A DNA stretch of 64,000 nt from JAOUGY01 sp963785075 (GCA_963785075.1 CAWATW010000004.1:620001-684000), one strand, 5' to 3'; shown: positions 45,474 to 54,258, counted from the first letter of the stretch. Numbers and translations: made by a program. The notes: generated from the letters alone by a model not told the origin.

Positions 45474-46694
45474 TCACGAACTCTCGGCGATGGCACCCAG
45501 TTCGTCGACGAGTCGGGCGACTTCCTCCGGTGTGGTCGTTGCCACAAAGCCGACCCGGACCAGCCCGCCACGGTCGAGCCAACCCAGGCGTCGCATCGGC
45601 TCGACCGCGTAATAGTGCCCGGGCCACGTGGCGATGCCGCGCTCACCGAGGCGCCGAGCAACGGTCTCGGCCGCCACCCCCTCCACCTCGATCGCAAATG
45701 TCGAAACCCGCCCGGACATGTCGGGCCGACCCCAGACAGCGACCCCATGGGGGAGGGACTCCAGGAACTGCGCTCCCAGAGACTGCTCCTGCCGACCGAC
45801 GACGCGATAGGCGTCATCGAGGCGAGAACGTCGATCGTGACCCGATCCGAGCGAGGCGATGTGATCCACGGCTGCCGATACGCCGTTGAGCAGTCCGAAC
45901 GATGGCGTGCCGGTCTCGAACTTGCCCGGGGCCTCCGATGGGGCCGGTCGTACCCTGTAGGGCCTGGTGTGCGCCAGTACCTCGCTTCGACCCCACAGGA
46001 TGCCGACGTGGGGCCCATAGAACTTGTAGGCAGAGCACACGAGCACATCGACGTCGAGCGCCCGAACGTCGATTCGCACGTGAGGAGCGAGATGCACGGC
46101 GTCCACGAAGCACAACGCTCCGACGCGTCGCGCCGCTCTCGCCACCCTGGCCACGTCCACGAGCGAGCCAAAGGCGTTGGAGCAACCCGTCACCGCCACC
46201 AGCTTCGTGTTGTCGTCCACCAGCGATTCGAGGTGATCGAGATCGAGCGTCACGTCGTCCGGTCGAATGTCGGCGAACACCACGGTCGCGCCGCGATCCT
46301 CGGCCACCATCACCCAGGGTGTCACGTTGGCGTCGTGATCGAGACGGCTCACGACGATCCGGTCGCCGGGGCCCCAGTCTCTGGCCAGCGCCCGGCTGAA
46401 GGCAAAGGTCAGGGACGTCATGTTCGGCCCGAACACGATCTCCTCCGGCTCCCCGCCGACGAGGTCGGCGGCGGCCAGCCTGGCCCGATCGACCACCTCA
46501 CCGGACCGGGCGCTGGCAACGAAAGGGCCGCCCACGTTGGATGAAGCGTCGCGGACTCCATCGGTGACCGCATCGATCACCGACTGAGGAATCTGGGTGC
46601 CGGCTGGTCCGTCGAAGTGAGCAACCGAGTGTCCGTCCGGACTCGTGTATCCGAGTGTCGGGAATTGCGATCGAAGGTGAATGACATCGAGCAT
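45474..46694 (-). CDS. Class V aminotransferase, cysteine-desulfurase-like
   Basis: A 406-residue PLP enzyme of the CsdA-like family. It begins IHLRSQFPTL and has the cofactor region FGPNMTSLTFAFSRALA, VSRLDHDANVTPW, then VDAVHLAPHVRID with the Asp contacting PLP, and CSAYKFYGPHVGILWG with the Schiff-base Lys. The catalytic Cys loop of true desulfurases (near the end, RxGxxCA) is not seen: GLVRVGFVATTTPEEV occupies that place. It may therefore be a lyase or transaminase of the family rather than a sulfur donor. ATG 46694 shares a divergent promoter with the YibE/F gene. Confidence 0.82.
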   Translation of the reverse strand: MLDVIHLRSQFPTLGYTSPDGHSVAHFDGPAGTQIPQSVIDAVTDGVRDASSNVGGPFVASARSGEVVDRARLAAADLVGGEPEEIVFGPNMTSLTFAFSRALARDWGPGDRIVVSRLDHDANVTPWVMVAEDRGATVVFADIRPDDVTLDLDHLESLVDDNTKLVAVTGCSNAFGSLVDVARVARAARRVGALCFVDAVHLAPHVRIDVRALDVDVLVCSAYKFYGPHVGILWGRSEVLAHTRPYRVRPAPSEAPGKFETGTPSFGLLNGVSAAVDHIASLGSGHDRRSRLDDAYRVVGRQEQSLGAQFLESLPHGVAVWGRPDMSGRVSTFAIEVEGVAAETVARRLGERGIATWPGHYYAVEPMRRLGWLDRGGLVRVGFVATTTPEEVARLVDELGAIAESS

Positions 46695-46702
46695 CGATGG
46701 CG

Positions 46703-46712
46703 ACGGTAGCCT
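46703..46712. promoter_or_regulatory. Two divergent -10 boxes sharing one TA step
   Basis: Plus strand TAGCCT (46707-46712) ends 7 nt before ATG 46720. Minus strand TACCGT (46708 down to 46703) ends 8 nt before ATG 46694. Both use the same TA at 46707-46708. The start codons are only 25 bp apart, so transcription in the two directions should be mutually exclusive. Confidence 0.55.
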
Positions 46713-46719
46713 CGCTTCG

Positions 46720-47898
46720 ATGACCGACGACCATCCAGACGTCAGGCGTTTGGTCGGCTCCGACCGCAGGCTTCCGGCGGTGATGACGGTGCCCCTCGTG
46801 ATCGGGGTGATCTTGTTGATCGGTCTGACTGTGCTGTGGCCCCGTGGCGACGCGACGGTCGACCTCTCGTCCCTCGGATACACCGAGGAGGTGTACCGGG
46901 CAGAAGTCATCGAGGTCGACGACCGGCCATGCTCGTTCGCAGCGGACCAACCCTGCGTGTTCGTCACCTTCAGTGTGCTCGAGGGCCCTACTCCGGGAAC
47001 CATCGACACCAAGGAATACGGCATCGTCCCAGGTACGCCGGAGTTCTCGGTCGGTCAGAAGGTGCTGCTCGGGTACAACGCCGACGCCGACGCAACCCAG
47101 CAGTATCAGTTCGCCGACTTCGAGCGACGCTGGGTCCTGTGGCTGGTGGGCGCCGTATTCGCGGCGGCGGTGATCGGGCTCGGCAGGCTTCGTGGGTTGG
47201 CGGCACTGGCCGGGCTGGTCGCCAGCATGGCGATCCTCATCGCCTTCATCGTCCCCGCCGTGATCGAAGGATCCAACCCCGTGATGGTGGCCGCCGTCGG
47301 GGCCGGGGCGATCGCCTATCTGGCCCTCTACCTCGCCCACGGCTTCACCAAACTCACACACGTCGCCGTGATCGGCACCTTCAGCGCTCTGCTGGTGACC
47401 GTCATCCTGTCGAGCCTCACGGTCAGGCTGGCGGGCTTCACCGGCTTCACCGGCGAGGACAGCTTCATCATCTCCTACGTCGGCAACATCGACGTCAGAG
47501 GCTTGGTACTCGCAGGCATAGTGCTCGGAGCGGTCGGAGCTCTCGACGACGTCACCGTGACCCAGGCATCGGCGGTGTGGGAGGTGCGGCGCGCCAACCC
47601 GGAACTCGACAAGGCTGCCCTGTACGCATCCGGTCTGCGGGTCGGCCGAGACCACATCGCCTCAACCGTGAACACCCTCCTGCTGGCCTACGCGGGAGCA
47701 TCGATGCCACTGCTGCTCCGATTCGCGCTGTCGAACCAGCCCGGCGGGATCGTTCTCAACTCCGAGATCGTGGCCCTCGAAGTCGTGCGCACCCTCGTCG
47801 GGTCGATCGGACTGGTGGCGGCGGTCCCGATCACGACCTGGCTCGCAGCGAGGGTCGCCCACCGAACTTCCATAGAGGAGATGGGCATTGAGCACTGA
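46720..47898 (+). CDS. YibE/F-like membrane protein
   Basis: A 392-residue YibE/F-family protein. One N-terminal membrane helix (VMTVPLVIGVILLIGLTVLW) is followed by an external domain of about 90 residues with a Cys pair (CSFAADQPC) and then seven hydrophobic helices. GALDDVTVTQASAVWEV and ASTVNTLLLAYAGASMPLLL are family signatures. The function of YibE/F is not established. ATG 46720 fits the TAGCCT box; an ATG at 46681 would place the start inside the promoter. It overlaps the next gene by 11 bp. Confidence 0.85.
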   Translation: MTDDHPDVRRLVGSDRRLPAVMTVPLVIGVILLIGLTVLWPRGDATVDLSSLGYTEEVYRAEVIEVDDRPCSFAADQPCVFVTFSVLEGPTPGTIDTKEYGIVPGTPEFSVGQKVLLGYNADADATQQYQFADFERRWVLWLVGAVFAAAVIGLGRLRGLAALAGLVASMAILIAFIVPAVIEGSNPVMVAAVGAGAIAYLALYLAHGFTKLTHVAVIGTFSALLVTVILSSLTVRLAGFTGFTGEDSFIISYVGNIDVRGLVLAGIVLGAVGALDDVTVTQASAVWEVRRANPELDKAALYASGLRVGRDHIASTVNTLLLAYAGASMPLLLRFALSNQPGGIVLNSEIVALEVVRTLVGSIGLVAAVPITTWLAARVAHRTSIEEMGIEH

Positions 47899-48379
47899 GC
47901 CTGCAAAGAAGAAGAAGCGCCGCAAGAGGAAGCCCAAGCCGGTGATCGGGTGGCGCGAGTGGGTTTCGCTACCGGATCTCGGTGTCGGTGCCATCAAGGT
48001 CAAGATCGACACAGGGGCGCGTTCTTCGTCGTTGCACGCCTTCCAGATCGAGACCTTCGATAGGGACGGCGTCGAGATGGTCCGGTTCACGCTCCACCCG
48101 ATTCAGAGGAGCGGCCGATCCACCGGTATCGTCGAGGCCCCGCTCATCGCCAAGAAGCTCGTGCGGAATCCCGGAGGTCGTGAAGAGATCAGGCCGGTGA
48201 TCCGCACGCCGGTCGTCTGGGATGGGATCCGTTTCGACGCCGAACTCAACCTGACGAGCCGTGACGAAATGGGATTCCGTATGCTGTTGGGACGTCAAGC
48301 CGTCCGGCGGCGCTTCCTGGTCGATCCGGGTCGCTCGTTCTTGGGAGCGGTACCGGATCAGATGAGGGAGGAAACTTGA
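47888..48379 (+). CDS. RimB-like retropepsin-fold protease (ATP-dependent zinc protease family)
   Basis: A 163-residue protein with a very basic head (AKKKKRRKRKPKP) and the retropepsin-like motif KVKIDTGARSSSLHA, with the DTG catalytic triplet. RDEMGFRMLLGRQAV near the end is typical of the RimB / PF05618 group, whose Pseudomonas member RimB removes glutamates added by RimK. TTG 47888 overlaps the YibE/F stop, and its own end overlaps rimK by 4 nt. The positive head may bind RNA or ribosome. Confidence 0.85.
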   Translation: MSTEPAKKKKRRKRKPKPVIGWREWVSLPDLGVGAIKVKIDTGARSSSLHAFQIETFDRDGVEMVRFTLHPIQRSGRSTGIVEAPLIAKKLVRNPGGREEIRPVIRTPVVWDGIRFDAELNLTSRDEMGFRMLLGRQAVRRRFLVDPGRSFLGAVPDQMREET

Positions 48380-49260
48380 AGATCGGCATCCTGTCCAGAA
48401 ACGTGTCTCTCTATTCGACGCGCCGCCTCAAGGAGGCCGCCGAGGACCGCGGCCACGAGGTCCGAGTCATCGACTACCTCCGCTGCTACATGAACATCAC
48501 GTCGGCCCAGCCGAAGGTGCTCTATCGGGGCGAGGAGCTCCAGCTCGATGCGGTCATCCCGAGAATCGGCGCCACTCACACGTTCTACGGATCTGCGGTT
48601 GTCCGCCAGTTCGAGACAATGGGCGTCTTCACCGTTGCCGAATCACAGGCGATCGACCGTTCGAGAGACAAACTCAGATCCCTCCAGCTCCTCGCCAGTG
48701 CCGGTGTGGGAATGCCGGTGACCAGCTACGCACACTCCACCCAGGACATCGAAGGCATTCTCGAGATCGTCGGTGGCACGCCGGTGGTCGTGAAGCTGCT
48801 CGAAGGCACCCAGGGCCTGGGCGTCGTTCTCGCCGAGACGAAGAAGGCGGCCGAGTCGGTGATCGCTGCCTTCCGGCAGCTCGACGCCAACATCCTGGTC
48901 CAGGAGTTCGTCAAAGAGTCGAAGGGGGCGGACGTGCGTGCCTTCGTCATCGGCGGCCGTGTGGTCGCCGCGATGAAGCGCCAGGGAGCGGCCGGCGAGT
49001 TCCGGTCGAACCTGCACCGGGGTGGCAGCGCAGAAGAGATCAAGCTCACGAGAGGTGAGCGAGCGACTGCGGTCAAGGCGGCGAAAGTCATGGGTCTGAA
49101 CGTGGCCGGGGTCGATCTGCTCCAGTCAGAGCGCGGTCCGTTGGTGCTCGAAGTGAACTCCTCACCAGGGCTCGAGGGCATCGAGTCTGCCTCCGAAGTC
49201 GACGTGGCGGCGCGCATCATCGAGTTCATCGAAGACAACAGCGACCCGCGGGTTTCGTGA
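48376..49260 (+). CDS. rimK: RimK-type alpha-L-glutamate ligase (ATP-grasp)
   Basis: A 294-residue ATP-grasp ligase close to RimK, which adds glutamates to ribosomal protein S6 (or makes poly-glutamate). It starts KIGILSRNVSLYSTRRLKEA and has VIPRIGATHTFYG, the loop PVVVKLLEGTQGLGVVLAE, GADVRAFVIGGRVVAAMKR and the Mg site VLEVNSSPGLEGIE. TTG 48376 is preceded by GAGGGAGGA 3 nt away. It lies between the RimB-like protease and a desuccinylase-like peptidase, the usual three-gene group. Confidence 0.92.
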   Translation: MKIGILSRNVSLYSTRRLKEAAEDRGHEVRVIDYLRCYMNITSAQPKVLYRGEELQLDAVIPRIGATHTFYGSAVVRQFETMGVFTVAESQAIDRSRDKLRSLQLLASAGVGMPVTSYAHSTQDIEGILEIVGGTPVVVKLLEGTQGLGVVLAETKKAAESVIAAFRQLDANILVQEFVKESKGADVRAFVIGGRVVAAMKRQGAAGEFRSNLHRGGSAEEIKLTRGERATAVKAAKVMGLNVAGVDLLQSERGPLVLEVNSSPGLEGIESASEVDVAARIIEFIEDNSDPRVS

Positions 49261-49267
49261 ACCTCCG

Positions 49268-50287
49268 ATGAGAACCGAACCCGGCGAACAACCGAACGTC
49301 CCGATCAAGGTCGGCGACCAGACCATCGACCCGGGCCGATCTCGCCGATTCGAGCTGCCGGTGGCGCGCCTGCCGAGCGGAACGTGGGAGTCGATGCCAG
49401 TCGCCGTGATCAATGGCCGGCGAGCCGGTCCTCACGTGTTCCTCAGCGCTGCGATCCACGGCGACGAGATCAACGGGGTCGAGATCGTGAGGCGGGTGCT
49501 TCAGCGGCTCGACGCAAGACGGATGGCGGGCGCCGTCATTGCGGTGCCGATCGTCAACGTGCTCGCCTTTCTCAACCAGTCGCGGTACCTCCCGGACCGA
49601 CGAGACCTGAACCGATCGTTCCCAGGCTCGGCGCGAGGCTCGATGGCGTCGCGACTCGCCCATCTATTCATGACGGAGGTGGTGGGGCACTGCCAATACG
49701 GGATCGACCTCCACAGCGCGGCAGCCGAACGTATCAACGTCCCACAGATTCGAACCGACCTCGACGATCCCAGGGCCCGTCACCTCGCCTCCTCCTTCGG
49801 AGCGCCCTACATGATTCATGCCCGCATACGCGACGGCTCGCTTCGCCAGGCCGCAACCGAGAGAGGGATCAAGGTTCTGCTCTACGAAGCGGGATCGCCA
49901 CAGAGGTTCCAACAGCCTGCGATCGACACCGGCGTCGATGGAGTGCTGCGGGTGCTCGAGGAGTTGGGCACCGGGGTATGGGACCTCCGGCCGGCAAAGC
50001 AGAGCGTCGAACTACGCAAGACACAGTGGGTGAGGGCATCGCGGTCGGGTGTCGCCACCATCGACGTCGGACTTGGCGACGAAGTGTCCAAGGGTCAGGT
50101 TCTCGGAACGATCGGCGAGGCTCTCGGTGGACGCCGAACGGGTATACGCTCGCCCGCCATCGGCCACGTGATCGCCGTGAACCAGAACCCGCTCGTGTCT
50201 CAAGGCGACGCCATGGTGCATGTGGGCGTCCTTGGCGCGGTGGGGAAGGACGAGCCCGCCGAGAGGCGCCGTCGCCGATCGACCTAG
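49268..50287 (+). CDS. Succinylglutamate desuccinylase/aspartoacylase-family peptidase
   Basis: A 339-residue zinc carboxypeptidase-fold protein. Zinc ligands are in LSAAIHGDEINGVEI (HGDE) and GIDLHSAAAER (DLH). DRRDLNRSFPGSARGS holds the substrate-binding Arg-Asn pair. The C-terminal part has a biotinyl-lipoyl-like barrel (GQVLGTIGEALG). ATG 49268 follows rimK by 7 bp. Members next to RimK are thought to trim the glutamate modification; this is known only from context. Confidence 0.88.
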   Translation: MRTEPGEQPNVPIKVGDQTIDPGRSRRFELPVARLPSGTWESMPVAVINGRRAGPHVFLSAAIHGDEINGVEIVRRVLQRLDARRMAGAVIAVPIVNVLAFLNQSRYLPDRRDLNRSFPGSARGSMASRLAHLFMTEVVGHCQYGIDLHSAAAERINVPQIRTDLDDPRARHLASSFGAPYMIHARIRDGSLRQAATERGIKVLLYEAGSPQRFQQPAIDTGVDGVLRVLEELGTGVWDLRPAKQSVELRKTQWVRASRSGVATIDVGLGDEVSKGQVLGTIGEALGGRRTGIRSPAIGHVIAVNQNPLVSQGDAMVHVGVLGAVGKDEPAERRRRRST

Positions 50288-50329
50288 CGTGCGATGCCCA
50301 CCGGGATTGGGCCATCGGCGTCCGGACCG

Positions 50330-50343
50330 AGGTCTTCGGACCT
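50330..50343. terminator. Small TTCG-tetraloop hairpin between convergent genes
   Basis: AGGTC-TTCG-GACCT lies between the desuccinylase (ends 50287) and the glnD stop (50344). The stem is only 5 bp but carries the very stable UUCG loop in one orientation. A weak terminator is possible. Confidence 0.35.
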
Positions 50344-52551
50344 TCATGCCACCGCGGCGAGAAGCGCTTGGGTGAGCGGTTCCTCGTCGGCCGGGAGTCG
50401 CGAGACTCGGAAGGTGTCGTAGGCGATGCCGCCGCGCGTGTCGACCCGGGCAGTGGAGATCGGCATGCCGAAGGAGTGGAACACGGCCGCCACATCCCTC
50501 AGCAGACCGAGTCGATCGGCGGCCTCCACCTCGACCACCCCGCCTCCGGCACCGGACCGCTCGACACGCACCGACGGGTCGAATCCGGTACGTCGAACAT
50601 CCCGATAGGCGTGCTCCTTCACCTCCAAAGGCGTTTCGACGTCGTACCCGCCGCGGAGAACCCGTTCCATGGCTCGCTCGACCGCTTCGAGCCGAGCCGC
50701 ATCCACATCCCGTCCGGTCCCGTCGACCACTTCGAACGTGTCGAACACACGCCCATCGGATCGCGTCGCGAATCGGGCGTCGATGATCGACAGCCGGTGG
50801 AGCGCCATCACCCCTGCCACGTCCAGCAACAGCTTTGGGCGATCGCTGGCCGAGACCACGAGACGGAGCGGCATGCCCGGGAAGATTCGCAACCTGCCAC
50901 CGCCGGGTCCCAGAGGTTCCCGGCCCAGCAGCACGTGGTCACAGATGACCTGGGGAGAGTGAGACACCTGATAAGCCTCGCCAAAGCCCGCGAGATGGGC
51001 CGCAACCTCGGCCCGGTCGAACGCCCCGCCCGAGGCCTCGACCACTCGATCCACGACGAGGGCAGTGCGGTCCTGCTCGGGCATGGTCCGGCGCGCCATC
51101 TCCCGTTCCATCTGGCGATACGCACGTCGGAGCAGCTCGGCACGCCAAGGGCTCCACGTGTCCGAGCCCGTAGCCCGACTGTCGGCCACGGTGAGCAGGA
51201 AGAGCAGCCGAAGCGACTCTTGATCTACGAGCCGGTCGCCCGCCCACGAGAGGACAGACCCGTCGGTGTGGTCGTACTTCGTCGCCAGATCGGCCAGGAG
51301 CAGGTGGTTGGCGACCACCCGTTCGAGCATCCCTGCTTGTTCGGGGGAGAGCCCGATGCGGGAGGCGATGAGGGGGATACGGGCGGCCCCAACCCGGCAG
51401 TGGTCACCCGGCAGACCTTTGCCGATGTCGTGGAGGAGCGCCGCCCACACCAACAGCTCGGGATCGGCGAGCTTTGTAGCGGCCTCTGCGACGATCGGAT
51501 CGTCGGTCTCGCAATCGATGATCGACCAGGCCCGATCGACCGCGGCGAGGGTGTGGTCGGCCACGGCGTAGGTGTGGAACGGCACGACGTGCACCTCTTC
51601 CAGGAGATGATCCAGCTCGGGGATCTCGGCGAGGGCCTCCGATCTCCACCAGGCCACGATGTCCCCACGATGCCCGGGCCTGGAGGCCTTCGGGAGCCGG
51701 GCGGCCGTCCGCGCCCGCTCCGGCGCTACCTCTGGCCACGAACGATCGACCAAGCCCTCGGCCGTGGTGCGAGCGGACATCACCAACCTCCCCAGCGTCG
51801 GCACATCGATACCCAACCAGCGAGCCGCCGGTTCCCGGATCTCGAAATCGAACCGATCGTGGAGACGTCCGGTCACCGCATGCAAGGCGCTGCGTACGGC
51901 AGTGACCTCGACTCGACACTGATGTTCCGACGGGTCAGGCTCCAGTCCTCCTGCGCCATGTGCTGCGAGGAGGCGGCGCCGCCAGTCCAGCATGTCGAGG
52001 GTTCTGATTCCGCCGCGCCCGGTCTTGAGGTCTGCGGACATCAGCCGATACGGCTCTTCATCCCTTCTCCGGCGCTCTTCGGCGCTCATGAGCCTGACGA
52101 TCCGACCGTGTTCTTTCTCGAGGAGCCCGACGAACCGCTTCTGGAATTCGGCAAAGACCCCTTCGTCGCCGGTGAGGAGGCGGGCCGTGAGAAACGTGGA
52201 AATCGCGTCCAGTCGGGTGCCCGCGAAGGTCCTGGCACTCCTGGGTGTGTGCGACAGGTGCCCGACCTTGAGGCGGGCATCCCACAGCGGCCTCAGAACC
52301 CGCCGGGCCAGTTCGTCCTCTCCCGGTCCTTCGTGCAGGAACAGCAGGTCGACATCTGAGTAGAGGGCCATGACCGAACGCCCGAACCCTCCCGTCGCCA
52401 CCACTGCGATCCCGGGACCTGGTTGTCCGACGAGGTCGACCACGGCCTCGCCGAGCAGGGTTGAAAGGATGGACTCTGCCCCGTCGTACCAGCCGCTGGA
52501 GGCGATGCGCTTTCGCTCCTGCAGGAACGCCTCCAGGCTGTTCGGTGTCAC
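50344..52551 (-). CDS. glnD: PII uridylyl/adenylyltransferase GlnD
   Basis: A 735-residue nitrogen sensor that modifies PII on its T-loop. The nucleotidyltransferase motif is at residues 54-71 (GGFGRSVMALYSDVDLLF), the HD phosphodiesterase motif HDIGKGLPGDH near 372, and two ACT domains at the end (about 560-635 and 660-735) sense glutamine. It is shorter than the E. coli protein (about 890). In known actinobacteria GlnD adenylylates PII; which nucleotide is used here is not visible. GTG 52551 begins 13 bp after glnB, in the amt-glnB-glnD order. Confidence 0.94.
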   Translation of the reverse strand: MTPNSLEAFLQERKRIASSGWYDGAESILSTLLGEAVVDLVGQPGPGIAVVATGGFGRSVMALYSDVDLLFLHEGPGEDELARRVLRPLWDARLKVGHLSHTPRSARTFAGTRLDAISTFLTARLLTGDEGVFAEFQKRFVGLLEKEHGRIVRLMSAEERRRRDEEPYRLMSADLKTGRGGIRTLDMLDWRRRLLAAHGAGGLEPDPSEHQCRVEVTAVRSALHAVTGRLHDRFDFEIREPAARWLGIDVPTLGRLVMSARTTAEGLVDRSWPEVAPERARTAARLPKASRPGHRGDIVAWWRSEALAEIPELDHLLEEVHVVPFHTYAVADHTLAAVDRAWSIIDCETDDPIVAEAATKLADPELLVWAALLHDIGKGLPGDHCRVGAARIPLIASRIGLSPEQAGMLERVVANHLLLADLATKYDHTDGSVLSWAGDRLVDQESLRLLFLLTVADSRATGSDTWSPWRAELLRRAYRQMEREMARRTMPEQDRTALVVDRVVEASGGAFDRAEVAAHLAGFGEAYQVSHSPQVICDHVLLGREPLGPGGGRLRIFPGMPLRLVVSASDRPKLLLDVAGVMALHRLSIIDARFATRSDGRVFDTFEVVDGTGRDVDAARLEAVERAMERVLRGGYDVETPLEVKEHAYRDVRRTGFDPSVRVERSGAGGGVVEVEAADRLGLLRDVAAVFHSFGMPISTARVDTRGGIAYDTFRVSRLPADEEPLTQALLAAVA

Positions 52552-52564
52552 CGTGCGAGCTCGG

Positions 52565-52903
52565 TCACAGGGCGTCGACGCCTCGCTCGCCGGTCCTGAT
52601 GCGAACCACGTCGTCCACCGGGAGCACAGCCACCTTGCCATCCCCGATCTCGCCCGTGCGCGCCGACTCTTCGATCCCGCGTACGACCGCGCCCACCATG
52701 TCGGTGTCCACGAGCACTTCGAGGCGGAGCTTCGGCACGAAGTCGACGGTGTACTCGGCACCGCGGTACACCTCGGTTTGGCCACCCTGACGACCAAACC
52801 CTCTGATCTCGCTGACCGACATGCCGTTGACGCCGAGCGCACGCAGCCGCTCCTTGACGTCGTCCAGCTTGAAGGGTTTGATGAATGCGATCACGAGCTT
52901 CAT
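52565..52903 (-). CDS. glnB: Nitrogen regulatory protein PII
   Basis: A 112-residue PII signal protein (GlnB/GlnK). Tyr51, the T-loop residue that is nucleotidylated, is in RGAEYTVDF. The ATP/2-oxoglutarate site is seen as GFGRQGGQTE and GDGKVAVLPVDD, with the C-terminal RTGERGVDAL. GGGAG lies 7 nt before the ATG, overlapping the end of amt. Linkage to amt suggests the GlnK role of gating ammonium entry. Confidence 0.96.
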   Translation of the reverse strand: MKLVIAFIKPFKLDDVKERLRALGVNGMSVSEIRGFGRQGGQTEVYRGAEYTVDFVPKLRLEVLVDTDMVGAVVRGIEESARTGEIGDGKVAVLPVDDVVRIRTGERGVDAL

Positions 52904-52916
52904 GGCCGGACTCCCG

Positions 52917-54107
52917 TCATTCGTTGTAGGCGCGCTCTTCGTGCTGCGTGATGTCCAAGCCCTCCAACTCCTCGCGCTCGGAAACCCGGAGACCGATCGT
53001 CGAGTCGACGAGCTTCGCCAGCAGCCAAGACATGACGAATCCGAAAACGAGGATCACGGCGACACCGGCCATCTGTTTGCCGAAAAAGGCCGCCCCGCCG
53101 CGGACCAGGCCATCGGACACATTCTCGTTGAGAGCGTTCGAGGCGAAGACACCCGTCAACACCGAGCCGACGATGCCTCCGACCATGTGGATCCCCACCA
53201 CATCGAGCGAGTCGTCGTACCCATACCTCTCCTTGAGCGATATCGCCTTGAAGCAAACGAGCCCCGCTACCGCCCCGATGCCGATGGCGGCCATCGGTGA
53301 GACGAATCCGGCAGCCGGTGTGATCGCCACGAGACCGGCTACCGCTCCCGATGCGGCGCCGAGCAACGTGGGCTTGCCCGTCTTCCGCCATTCGGCCGCC
53401 ACCCAGCCCAACGCCCCGAGCGAGGCTCCGATCTGAGTCGTGAGCATGGCGCGAATGGCGATGCCGTCCGCAGCGAAGGCCGAACCGGCGTTGAAGCCGA
53501 ACCATCCGAACCAGAGGATCCCGGTACCGATCAACGTGAGCGGGAGCGAATGGGGTCGCAGTGCCTCGGAGCCGAAGCCGTGTCGTGGACCCAGCACTTT
53601 GACGAGGGCGAACGCCGCGACTCCGGCATTGATGTGAATGACCAGCCCACCGGCGAAGTCCCGGGCCCCCCACGAGAACAGCCACCCGTCCTCGGCAAAA
53701 CCCCAGTGGGCGGTCATCGGGTACACCACGAGTGCCCACAGGGCCGAGAAGGCCACCCATGCCGAGAACTTCATGCGATCTGCGACTGCCCCCGAGATCA
53801 GAGCGGGTGTGATGATCGCAAACATCATCTGGAAGACCACGAAGGCAATCTCCTCGTCGGGGAGCCCGCCGAGCCCGACCTTGCCCAGTCCCCCGATGAT
53901 GCCACCGACCGAATCACCAAACGCCAGGGAGTACCCCACGACCACCCAGAGAACGGTCACCACCGGGATGGTGAAGAAGTTCATCATGAGCATGTTCAGG
54001 ACGTGCTTGGACCGCACCATGCCGCCGTAGAACAGGGCAAGCCCCGGTGTCATGAAGAGCACGAGAGCCGACGCCGTCAGCACCCACGCGATGTCTCCGG
54101 CCTCCAA
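52917..54107 (-). CDS. amt: Ammonium transporter Amt
   Basis: A 396-residue transporter with about 11 membrane helices. Family blocks: TPGLALFYGGMVRSKHVLNM split as TPGLALFYGGMVRSK, TAHWGFAEDGWLFSWGARDFAGG with the periplasmic recruitment Trp, LIGTGILWFGWFGFNAGSA, and the pore His of DVVGIHMVGGIVGS. TTG 54107 (LEAGDIAWVLTASA) is chosen because GAGGAGG stands 7 nt before it. A TATCGT -10 candidate (54136-54141) lies between it and the heptamer array. It heads amt-glnB-glnD, likely induced by nitrogen limitation. Confidence 0.95.
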   Translation of the reverse strand: MEAGDIAWVLTASALVLFMTPGLALFYGGMVRSKHVLNMLMMNFFTIPVVTVLWVVVGYSLAFGDSVGGIIGGLGKVGLGGLPDEEIAFVVFQMMFAIITPALISGAVADRMKFSAWVAFSALWALVVYPMTAHWGFAEDGWLFSWGARDFAGGLVIHINAGVAAFALVKVLGPRHGFGSEALRPHSLPLTLIGTGILWFGWFGFNAGSAFAADGIAIRAMLTTQIGASLGALGWVAAEWRKTGKPTLLGAASGAVAGLVAITPAAGFVSPMAAIGIGAVAGLVCFKAISLKERYGYDDSLDVVGIHMVGGIVGSVLTGVFASNALNENVSDGLVRGGAAFFGKQMAGVAVILVFGFVMSWLLAKLVDSTIGLRVSEREELEGLDITQHEERAYNE

Positions 54108-54149
54108 GCGAATCCTCCTCGCCGTGCGAGGCGGGACGATAGCGTGAGG

Positions 54150-54251
54150 AGCAACCAGCAACCAGCAACCAGCAACCGTAGAACGTAGAACGTAGAACTA
54201 GACGTAGAACGTCGCACGTCGCCGTCGGACGTCGAACGTCGAACGTCGAAC
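54150..54251. repeat. Heptamer tandem array in the amt promoter region
   Basis: Reading the plus strand: AGCAACC four times (54150-54177), GTAGAAC three times (54178-54198), a 5-base spacer, GTAGAAC once more (54204-54210), GTCGCAC (54211-54217), a 13-base imperfect stretch, then GTCGAAC three times (54231-54251). All units have period 7 and end in C; three different families follow each other. The array fills most of the gap between amt and the DsbA-like gene and ends 9 bp from the -10 candidate of amt. On the amt strand each first-family unit gives TTGCT, similar to a -35 core. Confidence 0.9.
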
Positions 54252-54258
54252 GTCCGGT

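Noticed and set aside
49384..52359. 991-codon plus-strand frame covering the desuccinylase and glnD
   Set aside because: Low-complexity Arg/Pro/Gly-rich shadow. The genes on both strands there are clear families.
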